Source: Candidatus Nomurabacteria bacterium | GTDB taxonomy: Bacteria; Patescibacteriota; Minisyncoccia; Phycocordibacterales; UBA9973 | Direction: 5' to 3' | NCBI GenBank assembly: GCA_023267415.1 | Contig: JAHFNM010000020.1 | Span: forward strand, 1 to 12,957 | DNA length: 12,957 nt | In this document: in pieces, positions 4,826 to 10,624 of the stretch | Numbering within the stretch: position 1 is the first letter of the stretch | Layout of the letters: every line of letters starts with the position of its first letter | Made by a program: the position numbers and the translations under genes | Notes under the pieces: generated by a model | The model's input: only the letters and a program-made list of their open reading frames with translations | Database searches by the model: none | What the model was told of the DNA's origin: nothing

Positions 4826-5722
4826 ATGAATATATTCTCAAAAAAACCGACAATCGTTGTACATGACGGACGCTTTCATGCGGACGATATTTTTGCTTGT
4901 GCCACATTGCAGATACTACTTAAAGGAACAGGCAAGATCGTCCGCACTCGAGATCCTAATATAATCGCTCAAGCAGACTACGTCATGGATGTGGGCGGGA
5001 TATACGACCCTGCACAAAAACGATTTGATCATCATCAGCACGGCGGAGCAGGTGTCCGCGAAAATGGGATTCCATACGCGGCTTTTGGATTGGTGTGGAA
5101 GGAATATGGTGCAGCGATTTCTGGCGCGCCGGAAATCGCTGCACGCGTAGAAAGCGTACTCGTCCTTCCAATTGATGCAGGCGACAATGGAATCACGACG
5201 TTCGATTCAATTACAGGAAAGCCATTTCCATATCTCATCCAGAGCGCTTTTTCCTCATTTATGCCGACATGGAAGGAAGGCGATATCACAGACGCGCATT
5301 TTTTGAAGCTTGCAGGCACGGCGCAGGCGATTCTTGAACGAGAGATTACGCAAGCTCGAGATTATATCGAAGGGGATCGCGAATTAAAAAAAATATATGA
5401 TGCCGCTCCCGACAAACGCGTACTCGTATTTGATCGAATGTATCCATGGGAGGGAATTTTGACTCAGTATCCTGAGCCGCTTCTTATTGTCGGTTCGCGT
5501 GACGGAAAAAGATGGAAAGTGGAAGGCACTCTCGTTGCTCCTGGGGCGTTTGAGCGAAGATTGTATATGCCCAAGGAATGGGCTGGCCTTCGCGATGAAG
5601 AATTGCAAAAAGTATCAGGTGTTGCCGATGCTGTCTTCTGCCATAATGGCCGATTCATCGCCACTGCAAAAACCAAAGAAGGCGCACTCGCACTCGCGAA
5701 AATCGCACTTGAGAAAAAATAA
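4826..5722 (+). CDS. MYG1 family protein (DHH-like hydrolase/exonuclease)
   Basis: 298 residues from ATG 4826. Motifs run HDGRFHADD (13-21), DVGGIYD (55-61), RFDHHQH (66-71), GLVWKEYG (88-95) and PIDAGDNG (115-122), the expected metal-binding and substrate blocks of the MYG1/UPF0160 family. The C-terminal half ends with VFCHNGRFIATAKTKEGALALAKIAL, also typical. The family is related to DHH phosphoesterases; the human protein is described as a 3'-5' RNA exonuclease. The usual HADE reads HADD here, a conservative change. I chose ATG 4826 over the in-frame ATG 4787 because the latter lies in repeat copy 3 and its extra 13 residues are translated repeat. There is no clear own promoter; it may be cotranscribed with the yqeY cluster across the repeat. 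A bidirectional terminator follows at once. Confidence 0.88.
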   Translation: MNIFSKKPTIVVHDGRFHADDIFACATLQILLKGTGKIVRTRDPNIIAQADYVMDVGGIYDPAQKRFDHHQHGGAGVRENGIPYAAFGLVWKEYGAAISGAPEIAARVESVLVLPIDAGDNGITTFDSITGKPFPYLIQSAFSSFMPTWKEGDITDAHFLKLAGTAQAILEREITQARDYIEGDRELKKIYDAAPDKRVLVFDRMYPWEGILTQYPEPLLIVGSRDGKRWKVEGTLVAPGAFERRLYMPKEWAGLRDEELQKVSGVADAVFCHNGRFIATAKTKEGALALAKIALEKK

Positions 5723-5750
5723 AAAAAGCTGACAAACTTGTCAGCTTTTT
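5723..5750. terminator. Bidirectional intrinsic terminator
   Basis: GCTGACA pairs with TGTCAGC around AACT, extended by five A (5723-5727) and five T (5746-5750). It lies directly between the convergent MYG1 gene and the 175-residue gene and can serve both. Confidence 0.87.
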
Positions 5751-5765
5751 GCAATTTTACAGACG

Positions 5766-6293
5766 TTATTTTTTTACCACTACCGGACAATATGTATTCG
5801 ACAGCTTTTCCTTGTTATCAAGATGTATCTGGATGAATGACGCGTTCCAGAAGCCATCGCTCACAATTCCGGTACTGATGATTACATATCTGTCGTCCCA
5901 AAGGAATATCGTGCCTGCGTAAGCAACGTTTTTTCCAAGCCCGATCTGTTCTTCTGTCCAATGCCTGCCTTTTTCGAAATACGAGGCATATTCGCCCTCG
6001 TACTCAGCGACTTTAGCATTCAACGGATTCCACTTTTCGAATTGTCTCTGCACATATTCACGGTTTAACGTGCCGTCATTATGCAAGGCATCTTTGAATA
6101 GTTCTGCGGCAGAGATCAACGTAAAACTTTTCGGATCCCATTCGACTATCCCATTGTTATGATGCATTTCAACTGGAACCCCTATTTGGTCCCGGTAAAA
6201 GGCTGGTACTCCATCTGTGTTAATTTTGTAACGATCAACGTTCTTAAGAAAACGAATTGACGTCAGTTCGTGGTCTAATCCTAATATGCCCAT
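5766..6293 (-). CDS. Hypothetical protein, 175 residues
   Basis: I do not recognise this protein. It starts MGILGLDHELTSIRFLKNVD and ends CPVVVKK. It has no signal peptide and no membrane span. It is rich in aromatic residues (five Trp, ten Tyr), with motifs such as VEMHHNNGIVEWDP (41-54), the helix-like AAELFKDALHNDGTLNREYVQRQFEKWNP (62-90) and the strand-rich end GTIFLWDDRYVIISTGIV. A single Cys (169) lies near the end. It is likely a soluble alpha/beta protein. The gene is alone: its own TTGACA/TAGATT promoter lies upstream in the divergent space with obg, and a terminator sits just beyond its stop. The isolated setting and lack of recognisable family suggest an accessory gene. The frame is intact over 176 codons and fits the surrounding signals, so a real gene is likely. 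Confidence 0.72.
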   Translation of the reverse strand: MGILGLDHELTSIRFLKNVDRYKINTDGVPAFYRDQIGVPVEMHHNNGIVEWDPKSFTLISAAELFKDALHNDGTLNREYVQRQFEKWNPLNAKVAEYEGEYASYFEKGRHWTEEQIGLGKNVAYAGTIFLWDDRYVIISTGIVSDGFWNASFIQIHLDNKEKLSNTYCPVVVKK

Positions 6294-6310
6294 ACGATAT
6301 ATTTTTATTT

Positions 6311-6338
6311 AATCTACCGTAAATGCATATATTGTCAA
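6311..6338 (-). promoter_or_regulatory. Promoter for the 175-residue gene
   Basis: On the minus strand TTGACA (6338-6333), a 16-bp spacer and TAGATT (6316-6311). Transcription should start near 6304, leaving a leader of about 11 nt before the ATG at 6293. Confidence 0.6.
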
Positions 6339-6381
6339 TAACATTAGCAAAAAAGGCCAAAATCGAGTAAGCTCTGTATAT

Positions 6382-7410
6382 ATGGCACTTATTGACGAAC
6401 TCAAGTTCTTCGCGAAGGCGGGCAAGGGCGGCGACGGCGTCGTTCGCTGGCGCCGCGAAAAATTCATCCCGATGGGCGGTCCTGCCGGAGGCAATGGCGG
6501 ACGTGGGGGCGATGTATACATTCAAGCGGTTCGCGACAACCAGCTTCTTTCGCAGTACCGGCACGTAGATCATTTTGCAGCGCAAGATGGCGAGCCTGGC
6601 GGTTCGCGCAGTCTCCATGGCGCACACGGCGAAGACGAGGTTATCAAGCTACCGATCGGATCTGTTGTTACTAACAAGGCAACCGGAGACAAAATTCAAC
6701 TTCTCGCTGAGGGTGAAAAAATATTGATCTTGCAAGGAGGCGGTGGAGGAAAAGGAAATGAGAATTTCAAAAGTTCAACCAACGTTTCTCCAAAAGAATG
6801 GACTCCGGGACGCGCTGGTGACGAAGCCGACTTCTTTGTCGAGCTTGAACTTATTGCAGATGCCGGACTCATCGGACTTCCAAATGCTGGAAAATCTTCA
6901 CTCTTAAATGTGGTGACAAATGCCAAAGCCAAAGTAGGTGATTACGCATTTACTACGCTCGACCCAAATCTAGGAGATTGTTTCGGGTATATTCTTGCCG
7001 ACATTCCAGGACTCATCGAAGGTGCATCCGAAGGCAAAGGTCTTGGGGTGCGATTCCTCAAGCACATCAAGCGCACAAAAGCGCTTATTCATCTCGTCTC
7101 ATTTGAAAACGAACTCACGAAGGCTGGTGGCATGATGAAAGTCTACAAAGAGATTCGAACTGAACTCAAAAAATATGATGAGAATCTTGGATTCGAAGCC
7201 GGCGAAGGCCTCTGCGACAAAGAAGAAATAATTCTTCTCACCAAAACGGATGTATTGCCTGAAGACGAAAAAGAAAAGATCATCGCCAAAAGAATAAAGG
7301 AATTTGAAAAGCTCGGCGGAAAGGTCTATGCCATCTCTCTCTTCGATGACGTTTCGATCAAAGAATTCTCTGACGAACTCGTAAAATACTTCCGAAGCAT
7401 TGAAAAGTAA
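6382..7410 (+). CDS. obg: GTPase Obg/CgtA, short form
   Basis: 342 residues. Residues 1-158 form the glycine-rich Obg fold (GKGGDGVVRWRREKFIPMGGPAGGNGGRGGDV at 15-45, later QGGGGGKGNENF). The G domain follows: G1 GLPNAGKS (165-172), G2 FTTLDPNLG (190-198), G3 DIPG (207-210), G4 TKTD (287-290) and G5 near ISL (318-320). Obg is a ribosome-associated GTPase for 50S assembly and growth control. The G4 motif has Thr in place of the usual Asn of NKxD. The protein stops right after the G domain and lacks the OCT domain of Bacillus-type Obg. Its start MALIDELKFF agrees with family alignments. No Shine-Dalgarno and only a weak -10 candidate (TAAGCT, 6368-6373) are visible. A DnaQ-like gene begins 20 bp downstream. 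Confidence 0.95.
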   Translation: MALIDELKFFAKAGKGGDGVVRWRREKFIPMGGPAGGNGGRGGDVYIQAVRDNQLLSQYRHVDHFAAQDGEPGGSRSLHGAHGEDEVIKLPIGSVVTNKATGDKIQLLAEGEKILILQGGGGGKGNENFKSSTNVSPKEWTPGRAGDEADFFVELELIADAGLIGLPNAGKSSLLNVVTNAKAKVGDYAFTTLDPNLGDCFGYILADIPGLIEGASEGKGLGVRFLKHIKRTKALIHLVSFENELTKAGGMMKVYKEIRTELKKYDENLGFEAGEGLCDKEEIILLTKTDVLPEDEKEKIIAKRIKEFEKLGGKVYAISLFDDVSIKEFSDELVKYFRSIEK

Positions 7411-7418
7411 AAATACGG

Positions 7419-7424
7419 TATACT
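7419..7424 (+). promoter_or_regulatory. -10 box of the DnaQ-like gene
   Basis: TATACT, followed by exactly 6 nt and the ATG at 7431. It lies in the short gap after obg, so the gene may have its own leaderless message in addition to readthrough from obg. Confidence 0.5.
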
Positions 7425-7430
7425 GGTGGG

Positions 7431-7982
7431 ATGAAAGTTCACGACCTTGTTTTTGTCGACACTGAAACCACCGGACTCGATTCACGCAAGCACGAGATCA
7501 TCGATCTTGCGCTTGTTCGCGTTCGACAGACATGGGAGCCGGGACAAAAACCACAATTTGCGCTGATCGATGAATGGTCGGCAAAGATCCATCCGGAAAA
7601 GATTCAGTCTGCCGATCCTGCTTCGCTCCGCGTTGCGAACTATACTGTCACTGGATGGACTGATGCTATTTCAATCAAGGAAGCCCTGCAGATTTTTTCG
7701 GAGAGGACGGATGGTGCGATCATGGTCGCCCACAATGTGGCGTTTGATGCCGGATTCATCGACACAGCACTCGCTGAGCAAAGCCTTCCAAACAAGATGC
7801 ACTATCACCGGCTCGATACTGTCTCGATGGCATACGCAAAACTGCACAGCACCCCCGATGTCGGGCGCTATTCGCTGGCAGAACTGTGCAAGCATTTTGG
7901 GATCGTGAACGAAAGCGCGCACTCGGCGCTCTCCGATGCTCGGGCTTGTTTCGAGCTTTTCAAAAAGCTCATGGAACTGTAG
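7431..7982 (+). CDS. DnaQ-like DEDDh 3'-5' exonuclease
   Basis: 183 residues, essentially one exonuclease domain. The motifs are VDTETTG (9-15, D10 and E12), HNVAFD (101-106, D106) and HSALSD (164-169, H164 and D169). The size and RYSLAELCKHFGI block resemble the DNA polymerase III epsilon or RNase T family. It has no polymerase III alpha-binding tail that I can identify, so it may be a free-standing repair exonuclease or the replicative proofreader; sequence alone does not decide. It differs from the ExoX-like enzyme at 2422 in lacking the FGKYxxxT tail. It lies 20 bp after obg and 10 bp before mnmA in the same direction. A good -10 box sits 6 nt before its ATG. Confidence 0.87.
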   Translation: MKVHDLVFVDTETTGLDSRKHEIIDLALVRVRQTWEPGQKPQFALIDEWSAKIHPEKIQSADPASLRVANYTVTGWTDAISIKEALQIFSERTDGAIMVAHNVAFDAGFIDTALAEQSLPNKMHYHRLDTVSMAYAKLHSTPDVGRYSLAELCKHFGIVNESAHSALSDARACFELFKKLMEL

Positions 7983-7988
7983 TATCAT
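7983..7988 (+). promoter_or_regulatory. Possible -10 box of mnmA
   Basis: TATCAT begins just after the stop of the DnaQ-like gene and ends 4 nt before the GTG start of mnmA. The spacing is shorter than the 6 nt seen at other genes, so this is a weaker candidate. Confidence 0.35.
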
Positions 7989-7992
7989 TTTT

Positions 7993-9123
7993 GTGAAGAA
8001 TACAGAGAAAAAAACAGTATTCGTCGGCCTCTCGGGCGGAGTGGATTCGTCTGTGTCGGCCGCACTTCTCAAACAAGCTGGCTACAACGTAGTCGGGGTT
8101 TTTATCCGTACCTGGCAGCCGGATTTCATCGAGTGCTCATTCCGAGAAGACCGACTCGACGCGATGCGTGTCGCTGCCTACCTTGATATCCCATTTCTTG
8201 AATGCGATGCAGAAGAGGCCTATAAGCGAGCCGTCGCCGATTATATGATCGGTGAGTACAAAGCTGGGCGCACGCCGAATCCCGATGTTATGTGCAATCG
8301 CGAGATCAAGTTTGGTGTATTTTGGGATTTTGCAAAGAGTCGCGGAGCGGATTTTGTAGCGACCGGTCACTATGCCTGTGTCATACCGGACTTGATCCGG
8401 TATTCACGAAATAATTCAAATGGATCCCGGCTCGGAGGCCGGGAGGACAACCAGTTTACTTTGAGGAAGGCAATTGATCCATCAAAGGACCAGGCATACT
8501 TCTTGTATCGGCTTACCGAAAATGATCTCGAGCATGTGCTTTTTCCAATAGGTCATTTACATAAAAGCGAAGTGCGAAAGCTCGCAGAAAAATTCGGCTT
8601 GCCGAACGCGGTCAAGAAAGACAGTCAGGGGATTTGCATGCTCGGCGATCTCGACCTAAAAAAATTCCTTGAGCACTACATACCGGCAAAGCGCGGCGAT
8701 GTGTTAAATGAAGAAGGAGAGACGATCGGGCATCATGACGGCGCGATATTCCTCACACTCGGCGAGCGCCACGGATTTACGATCACAAAAAAAACCCCCA
8801 ATGACGAGCGGTATTTTATCGTCGCCAAAGACATTGAAAAAAACACGGTAACCGTTTCAAGCAAAAAAAATACAGACAGTATGCACTCTGCGATTTTGGA
8901 ATATCAAATAACACATTGCACCTGGGTCTCAGGATCTCCTGCGATCGGCGCAAAATACACTGCCCAGATCCGCTATCACGGAGAATATCTGCCATGCGAA
9001 ATTTCCGGTATGGAGAGCGACAGGGCAACCATCACATTTGAACAGCCCGTGCTCGTGGCAAGTGGCCAATCCATCGTGCTCTATGACAAAGACAGTTGTC
9101 TTGGCGGGGGAATTGTACGATAG
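7993..9123 (+). CDS. mnmA: tRNA 2-thiouridylase MnmA with a repeat-encoded insertion
   Basis: 376 residues from GTG 7993; the longer frame from 7936 overlaps the preceding gene and precedes the natural KKTVFVGLSGGVDSS start. MnmA makes the 2-thio group of U34 in tRNA(Lys/Glu/Gln). The PP-loop SGGVDSS lies at 14-20. The catalytic cysteines are C101 (TPNPDVMCN) and C215 (DSQGICMLG). ATGHYA (123-128) and DPSKDQAYFLYRL (162-174) are family blocks, and the C-terminal beta domain ends SCLGGGIV. The two cysteines are 114 residues apart, against 97 in E. coli (C102, C199). The extra length is explained by residues 130-152, which are exactly the translation of a 69-bp palindromic element (8380-8448). 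All catalytic motifs remain intact, so the protein is probably functional. It is probably cotranscribed with the DnaQ-like gene. Confidence 0.94.
   Translation: MKNTEKKTVFVGLSGGVDSSVSAALLKQAGYNVVGVFIRTWQPDFIECSFREDRLDAMRVAAYLDIPFLECDAEEAYKRAVADYMIGEYKAGRTPNPDVMCNREIKFGVFWDFAKSRGADFVATGHYACVIPDLIRYSRNNSNGSRLGGREDNQFTLRKAIDPSKDQAYFLYRLTENDLEHVLFPIGHLHKSEVRKLAEKFGLPNAVKKDSQGICMLGDLDLKKFLEHYIPAKRGDVLNEEGETIGHHDGAIFLTLGERHGFTITKKTPNDERYFIVAKDIEKNTVTVSSKKNTDSMHSAILEYQITHCTWVSGSPAIGAKYTAQIRYHGEYLPCEISGMESDRATITFEQPVLVASGQSIVLYDKDSCLGGGIVR
8380..8448 (+). repeat. Dispersed palindromic element, copy 4, inside mnmA (69 bp)
   Basis: Begins GTCAT and ends AGGAC, the counterpart of ATGAC. Its first hairpin is ACCGGA/TCCGGT around CTTGA and its last is CCCGGC/GCCGGG; both stems differ from copies 1 and 3 by paired changes that keep the pairing. 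It is 69 bp, one base longer than copies 1 and 3, so the mnmA frame is kept. It starts at the first base of codon 130 and ends at the last base of codon 152, reading VIPDLIRYSRN then NSNGSRLGGRED. Confidence 0.92.
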
Positions 9124-9141
9124 ATGAAAGAACAACCAGTA

Positions 9142-9170
9142 TTGACATGACGCGGTAACAGCAGTATTTT
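9142..9170 (+). promoter_or_regulatory. Promoter for the secreted GxxH protein gene
   Basis: Perfect TTGACA (9142-9147), a 17-bp spacer and TATTTT (9165-9170). The predicted start near 9177 leaves a leader of about 12 nt to the ATG at 9189. Confidence 0.72.
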
Positions 9171-9188
9171 GTATGCAAACCTTTGTCT

Positions 9189-9764
9189 ATGAAATATATC
9201 TCTTGCGCCATGCTGTTCTTGGCCTTTGTATCGATCAATGCACACGGACAATTGTCCGACACAACAAGGAAGCATATGTACCTCGTTGGCGTGAAGCACA
9301 GCGAAGAGATATATGATTCAAGCGGCGATGTCATTGAGCACGCCCACCTGTTTGATCTGGATTCGCGAAACGGATTTTGCGAGCTATATCCCAAGATACG
9401 CAAACTTGCTTCAAGGAGACCGATACTTTTTATCGTAGAAGGGACTCCGGCGGGATTTTGCTATCTTGCCAACGAAGACTCGAAGGATTGCGCAATGATT
9501 CCGTCATGCATACCGGACGGCACTCCGCTTGTGGGAGCTGACGACCGGACCGATTGGGACAGGCTTGTTTCCAATAACGAATGCTTCGAAGAAACCATGC
9601 TCTATGCCGCGCAGTATTATGTGCAGAGAGGATATTTTTGCGTCGTAGTCATGGGAGCGCTGCATGTTTTGCGGATAGAAAAAGAGCAGGGACGTTTTCA
9701 CTCCACGCTTTGCGTCACTCCGGAAACGCAACTCTTCGCTCAGTCGGTGATGGATAGAAAGTAA
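9189..9764 (+). CDS. Secreted protein with two GxxH motifs (TIKI/TraB-like)
   Basis: 191 residues from ATG 9189 (an in-frame TTG at 9183 adds nothing useful). Residues 1-20 form a signal peptide: KY, the hydrophobic ISCAMLFLAFVSI, then NAHG with a likely cut before Q21 and no lipobox cysteine. The mature part carries GVKHSEE (34-40), FIVEG (81-85), GADDR (116-120) and MGALHVLRI (155-163). Two G-x-x-H motifs about 120 residues apart plus a Glu on a strand between them are the hallmark of the TIKI/TraB/EreA-like superfamily, whose members include metal-dependent proteases. The assignment is an inference from motifs and order, not overall similarity. Seven cysteines in the mature part fit an extracytoplasmic, disulfide-bearing protein. 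It stands alone with a strong promoter and a following terminator. Confidence 0.7.
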   Translation: MKYISCAMLFLAFVSINAHGQLSDTTRKHMYLVGVKHSEEIYDSSGDVIEHAHLFDLDSRNGFCELYPKIRKLASRRPILFIVEGTPAGFCYLANEDSKDCAMIPSCIPDGTPLVGADDRTDWDRLVSNNECFEETMLYAAQYYVQRGYFCVVVMGALHVLRIEKEQGRFHSTLCVTPETQLFAQSVMDRK

Positions 9765-9784
9765 TCAATGGAATATGAAAGTAT

Positions 9785-9815
9785 AAGGCGGCACTCCTGT
9801 GCCGCTTTTCTTTTT
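9785..9815 (+). terminator. Intrinsic terminator after the GxxH protein gene
   Basis: GCGGCAC (9788-9794) pairs with GTGCCGC (9799-9805) around TCCT, followed by TTTTCTTTTT. It lies 20 bp past the stop, and its tail runs up to the mgtC promoter. Confidence 0.87.
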
Positions 9816-9825
9816 GTTCGGCTTT

Positions 9826-9833
9826 GCTACAAT
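9826..9833 (+). promoter_or_regulatory. mgtC-family gene extended -10 promoter
   Basis: TG-C-TACAAT is an extended -10 (TG at 9826 preceded by T; hexamer 9828-9833). It ends 6 nt before the ATG at 9840, predicting a leaderless message. It begins just after the preceding terminator. Confidence 0.65.
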
Positions 9834-9839
9834 TGATGC

Positions 9840-10319
9840 ATGATCAATCATATTTTGATAAACCCCGCCGCCCTTGATATCTTCTTCAAGCTTGGCGCGG
9901 CCGTGATGTGCGGAGCGCTTATCGGCACCGAACGTGTGATCTCGCACAAAGACGCCGGCATGCGCACCTATGCGCTCGTTGCAATGGGCTCGGCGCTCTT
10001 TATCGTCATCGCAGGCCAGGTGCTTGCCATGTATCATGCGCTTGGATTTTCTGCGATCGATCCGTTCCATATCCCCGCAGCAATCATCACCGGCATCGGC
10101 TTTATTGGCGCAGGTATGATCATCTTTCGAGAGACGAATGTCACCGGCCTTACCACTGCATCCGGATTTTGGGTCACGGCTGGGATCGGTATCGCCTGCG
10201 GATACGGATTTTATGTTCCGGCATTTATGGCCACGCTCATGGCACTCTTCGTATTTATCGTTCTCTGGCATGTCGAAAAGCACGTCAGGAAATTCATGTA
10301 CAAGGAAGAAGCCAAGTAG
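9840..10319 (+). CDS. MgtC/SapB family membrane protein
   Basis: 159 residues. Hydrophobic segments lie at about 11-27, 41-62, 75-98, 103-124 and 125-143. The family blocks (PF02308) are all there: CGALIGTERVISHKDAGMRT (21-40), GIGFIGAGMIIFRE (87-100) and VTGLTTASGFWVTAGIGIA (102-120). MgtC proteins of pathogens aid growth at low magnesium and inside macrophages by acting on ATP synthase or transporters; the general SapB-type members in free-living or episymbiotic bacteria have unclear roles, and this short form lacks the C-terminal ACT-like domain of Salmonella MgtC. It is a single-gene unit: a -10 box 6 nt before the ATG and a strong terminator 10 bp after the stop. ATG 9840 is preferred since it places the conserved first helix normally. 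Confidence 0.9.
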   Translation: MINHILINPAALDIFFKLGAAVMCGALIGTERVISHKDAGMRTYALVAMGSALFIVIAGQVLAMYHALGFSAIDPFHIPAAIITGIGFIGAGMIIFRETNVTGLTTASGFWVTAGIGIACGYGFYVPAFMATLMALFVFIVLWHVEKHVRKFMYKEEAK

Positions 10320-10329
10320 GGCACCGATA

Positions 10330-10359
10330 AAAAAGCAACTCGCATCCGAGTTGCTTTTT
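10330..10359. terminator. Terminator after the mgtC-family gene
   Basis: Perfect 13-bp stem: AAAAAGCAACTCG (10330-10342) with CGAGTTGCTTTTT (10347-10359) around CATC. The A and T runs make it usable on both strands. The GCAACT arm is shared with the terminator at 2397-2423. Confidence 0.9.
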
Positions 10360-10405
10360 CTGTGGACGGGTGTATCCTAAAAAGAAATCACCAATATTTT
10401 TCCTT

Positions 10406-10522
10406 ATGAGAAAATTCATTTTGAAAAGCAAGGTCGCGCCGCAATGCGGGCACATACGTAAGCTTCGCCGGATATACTGCAGGCGAACCCAAACCAATAC
10501 GTATGCGGGCAAATGGCGATAA
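10406..10522 (+). CDS. Possible small basic protein, 38 residues
   Basis: ATG 10406 opens a 38-residue frame ending TAA at 10520-10522. It reads MRKFILKSKVAPQCGH, then IRKLRRIYCRRTQTNTYAGKWR. It is very basic (ten or more Lys/Arg), with CGH (14-16) and a second Cys at 25 and no hydrophobic stretch. A TATTTT (10395-10400) lies 5 nt before the ATG, resembling the -10 spacing of other genes here. The stretch is fenced by two terminators (10330-10359 and 10554-10599), which implies an independent transcript. It could be a small nucleic-acid-binding protein, a remnant of a longer gene, or a chance frame in a small RNA. I recognise no family. The codon evidence is too short to judge. Confidence 0.32.
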   Translation: MRKFILKSKVAPQCGHIRKLRRIYCRRTQTNTYAGKWR

Positions 10523-10553
10523 TATTCTAAAATAAATAGCGGGCAGCTAGCAA

Positions 10554-10599
10554 AAGCGTCTCTGATTGATTTCCGGTCAATCGAGGCGCTTCTTTTTTT
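10554..10599 (+). terminator. Strong terminator upstream of alaS
   Basis: A stem of about 15 bp with one bulge (10563) and one G-T pair: 10554-10569 with 10577-10591, loop 10570-10576, followed by TCTTTTTTT. The T-run is only on the plus-strand side, so it ends a plus-strand transcript that begins after the mgtC terminator. Confidence 0.87.
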
Positions 10600-10612
10600 G
10601 ACCTAATTGCGC

Positions 10613-10618
10613 TATATT
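10613..10618 (+). promoter_or_regulatory. alaS -10 box
   Basis: TATATT ends exactly 6 nt before the ATG at 10625, predicting a leaderless alaS message. A TTGACC at 10598-10603 is only 9 bp upstream, too close to act as its -35. Confidence 0.55.
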
Positions 10619-10624
10619 GCCTGT

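Noticed and set aside
7936..7992. Longer mnmA start at 7936 overlapping the preceding gene
   Set aside because: The extra 19 residues overlap the DnaQ-like gene in another frame and do not resemble the MnmA N-terminus; GTG 7993 places the PP-loop at the usual distance.
10598..10618. TTGACC with TATATT as a complete sigma-70 promoter for alaS
   Set aside because: The spacer is only 9 bp, and TTGACC overlaps the end of the preceding terminator T-run.
10607..10624. TTG start six codons upstream of alaS
   Set aside because: It would be translated from the -10 box region, and MQSEEIRSRFLAFF at 10625 matches the usual AlaRS N-terminus.
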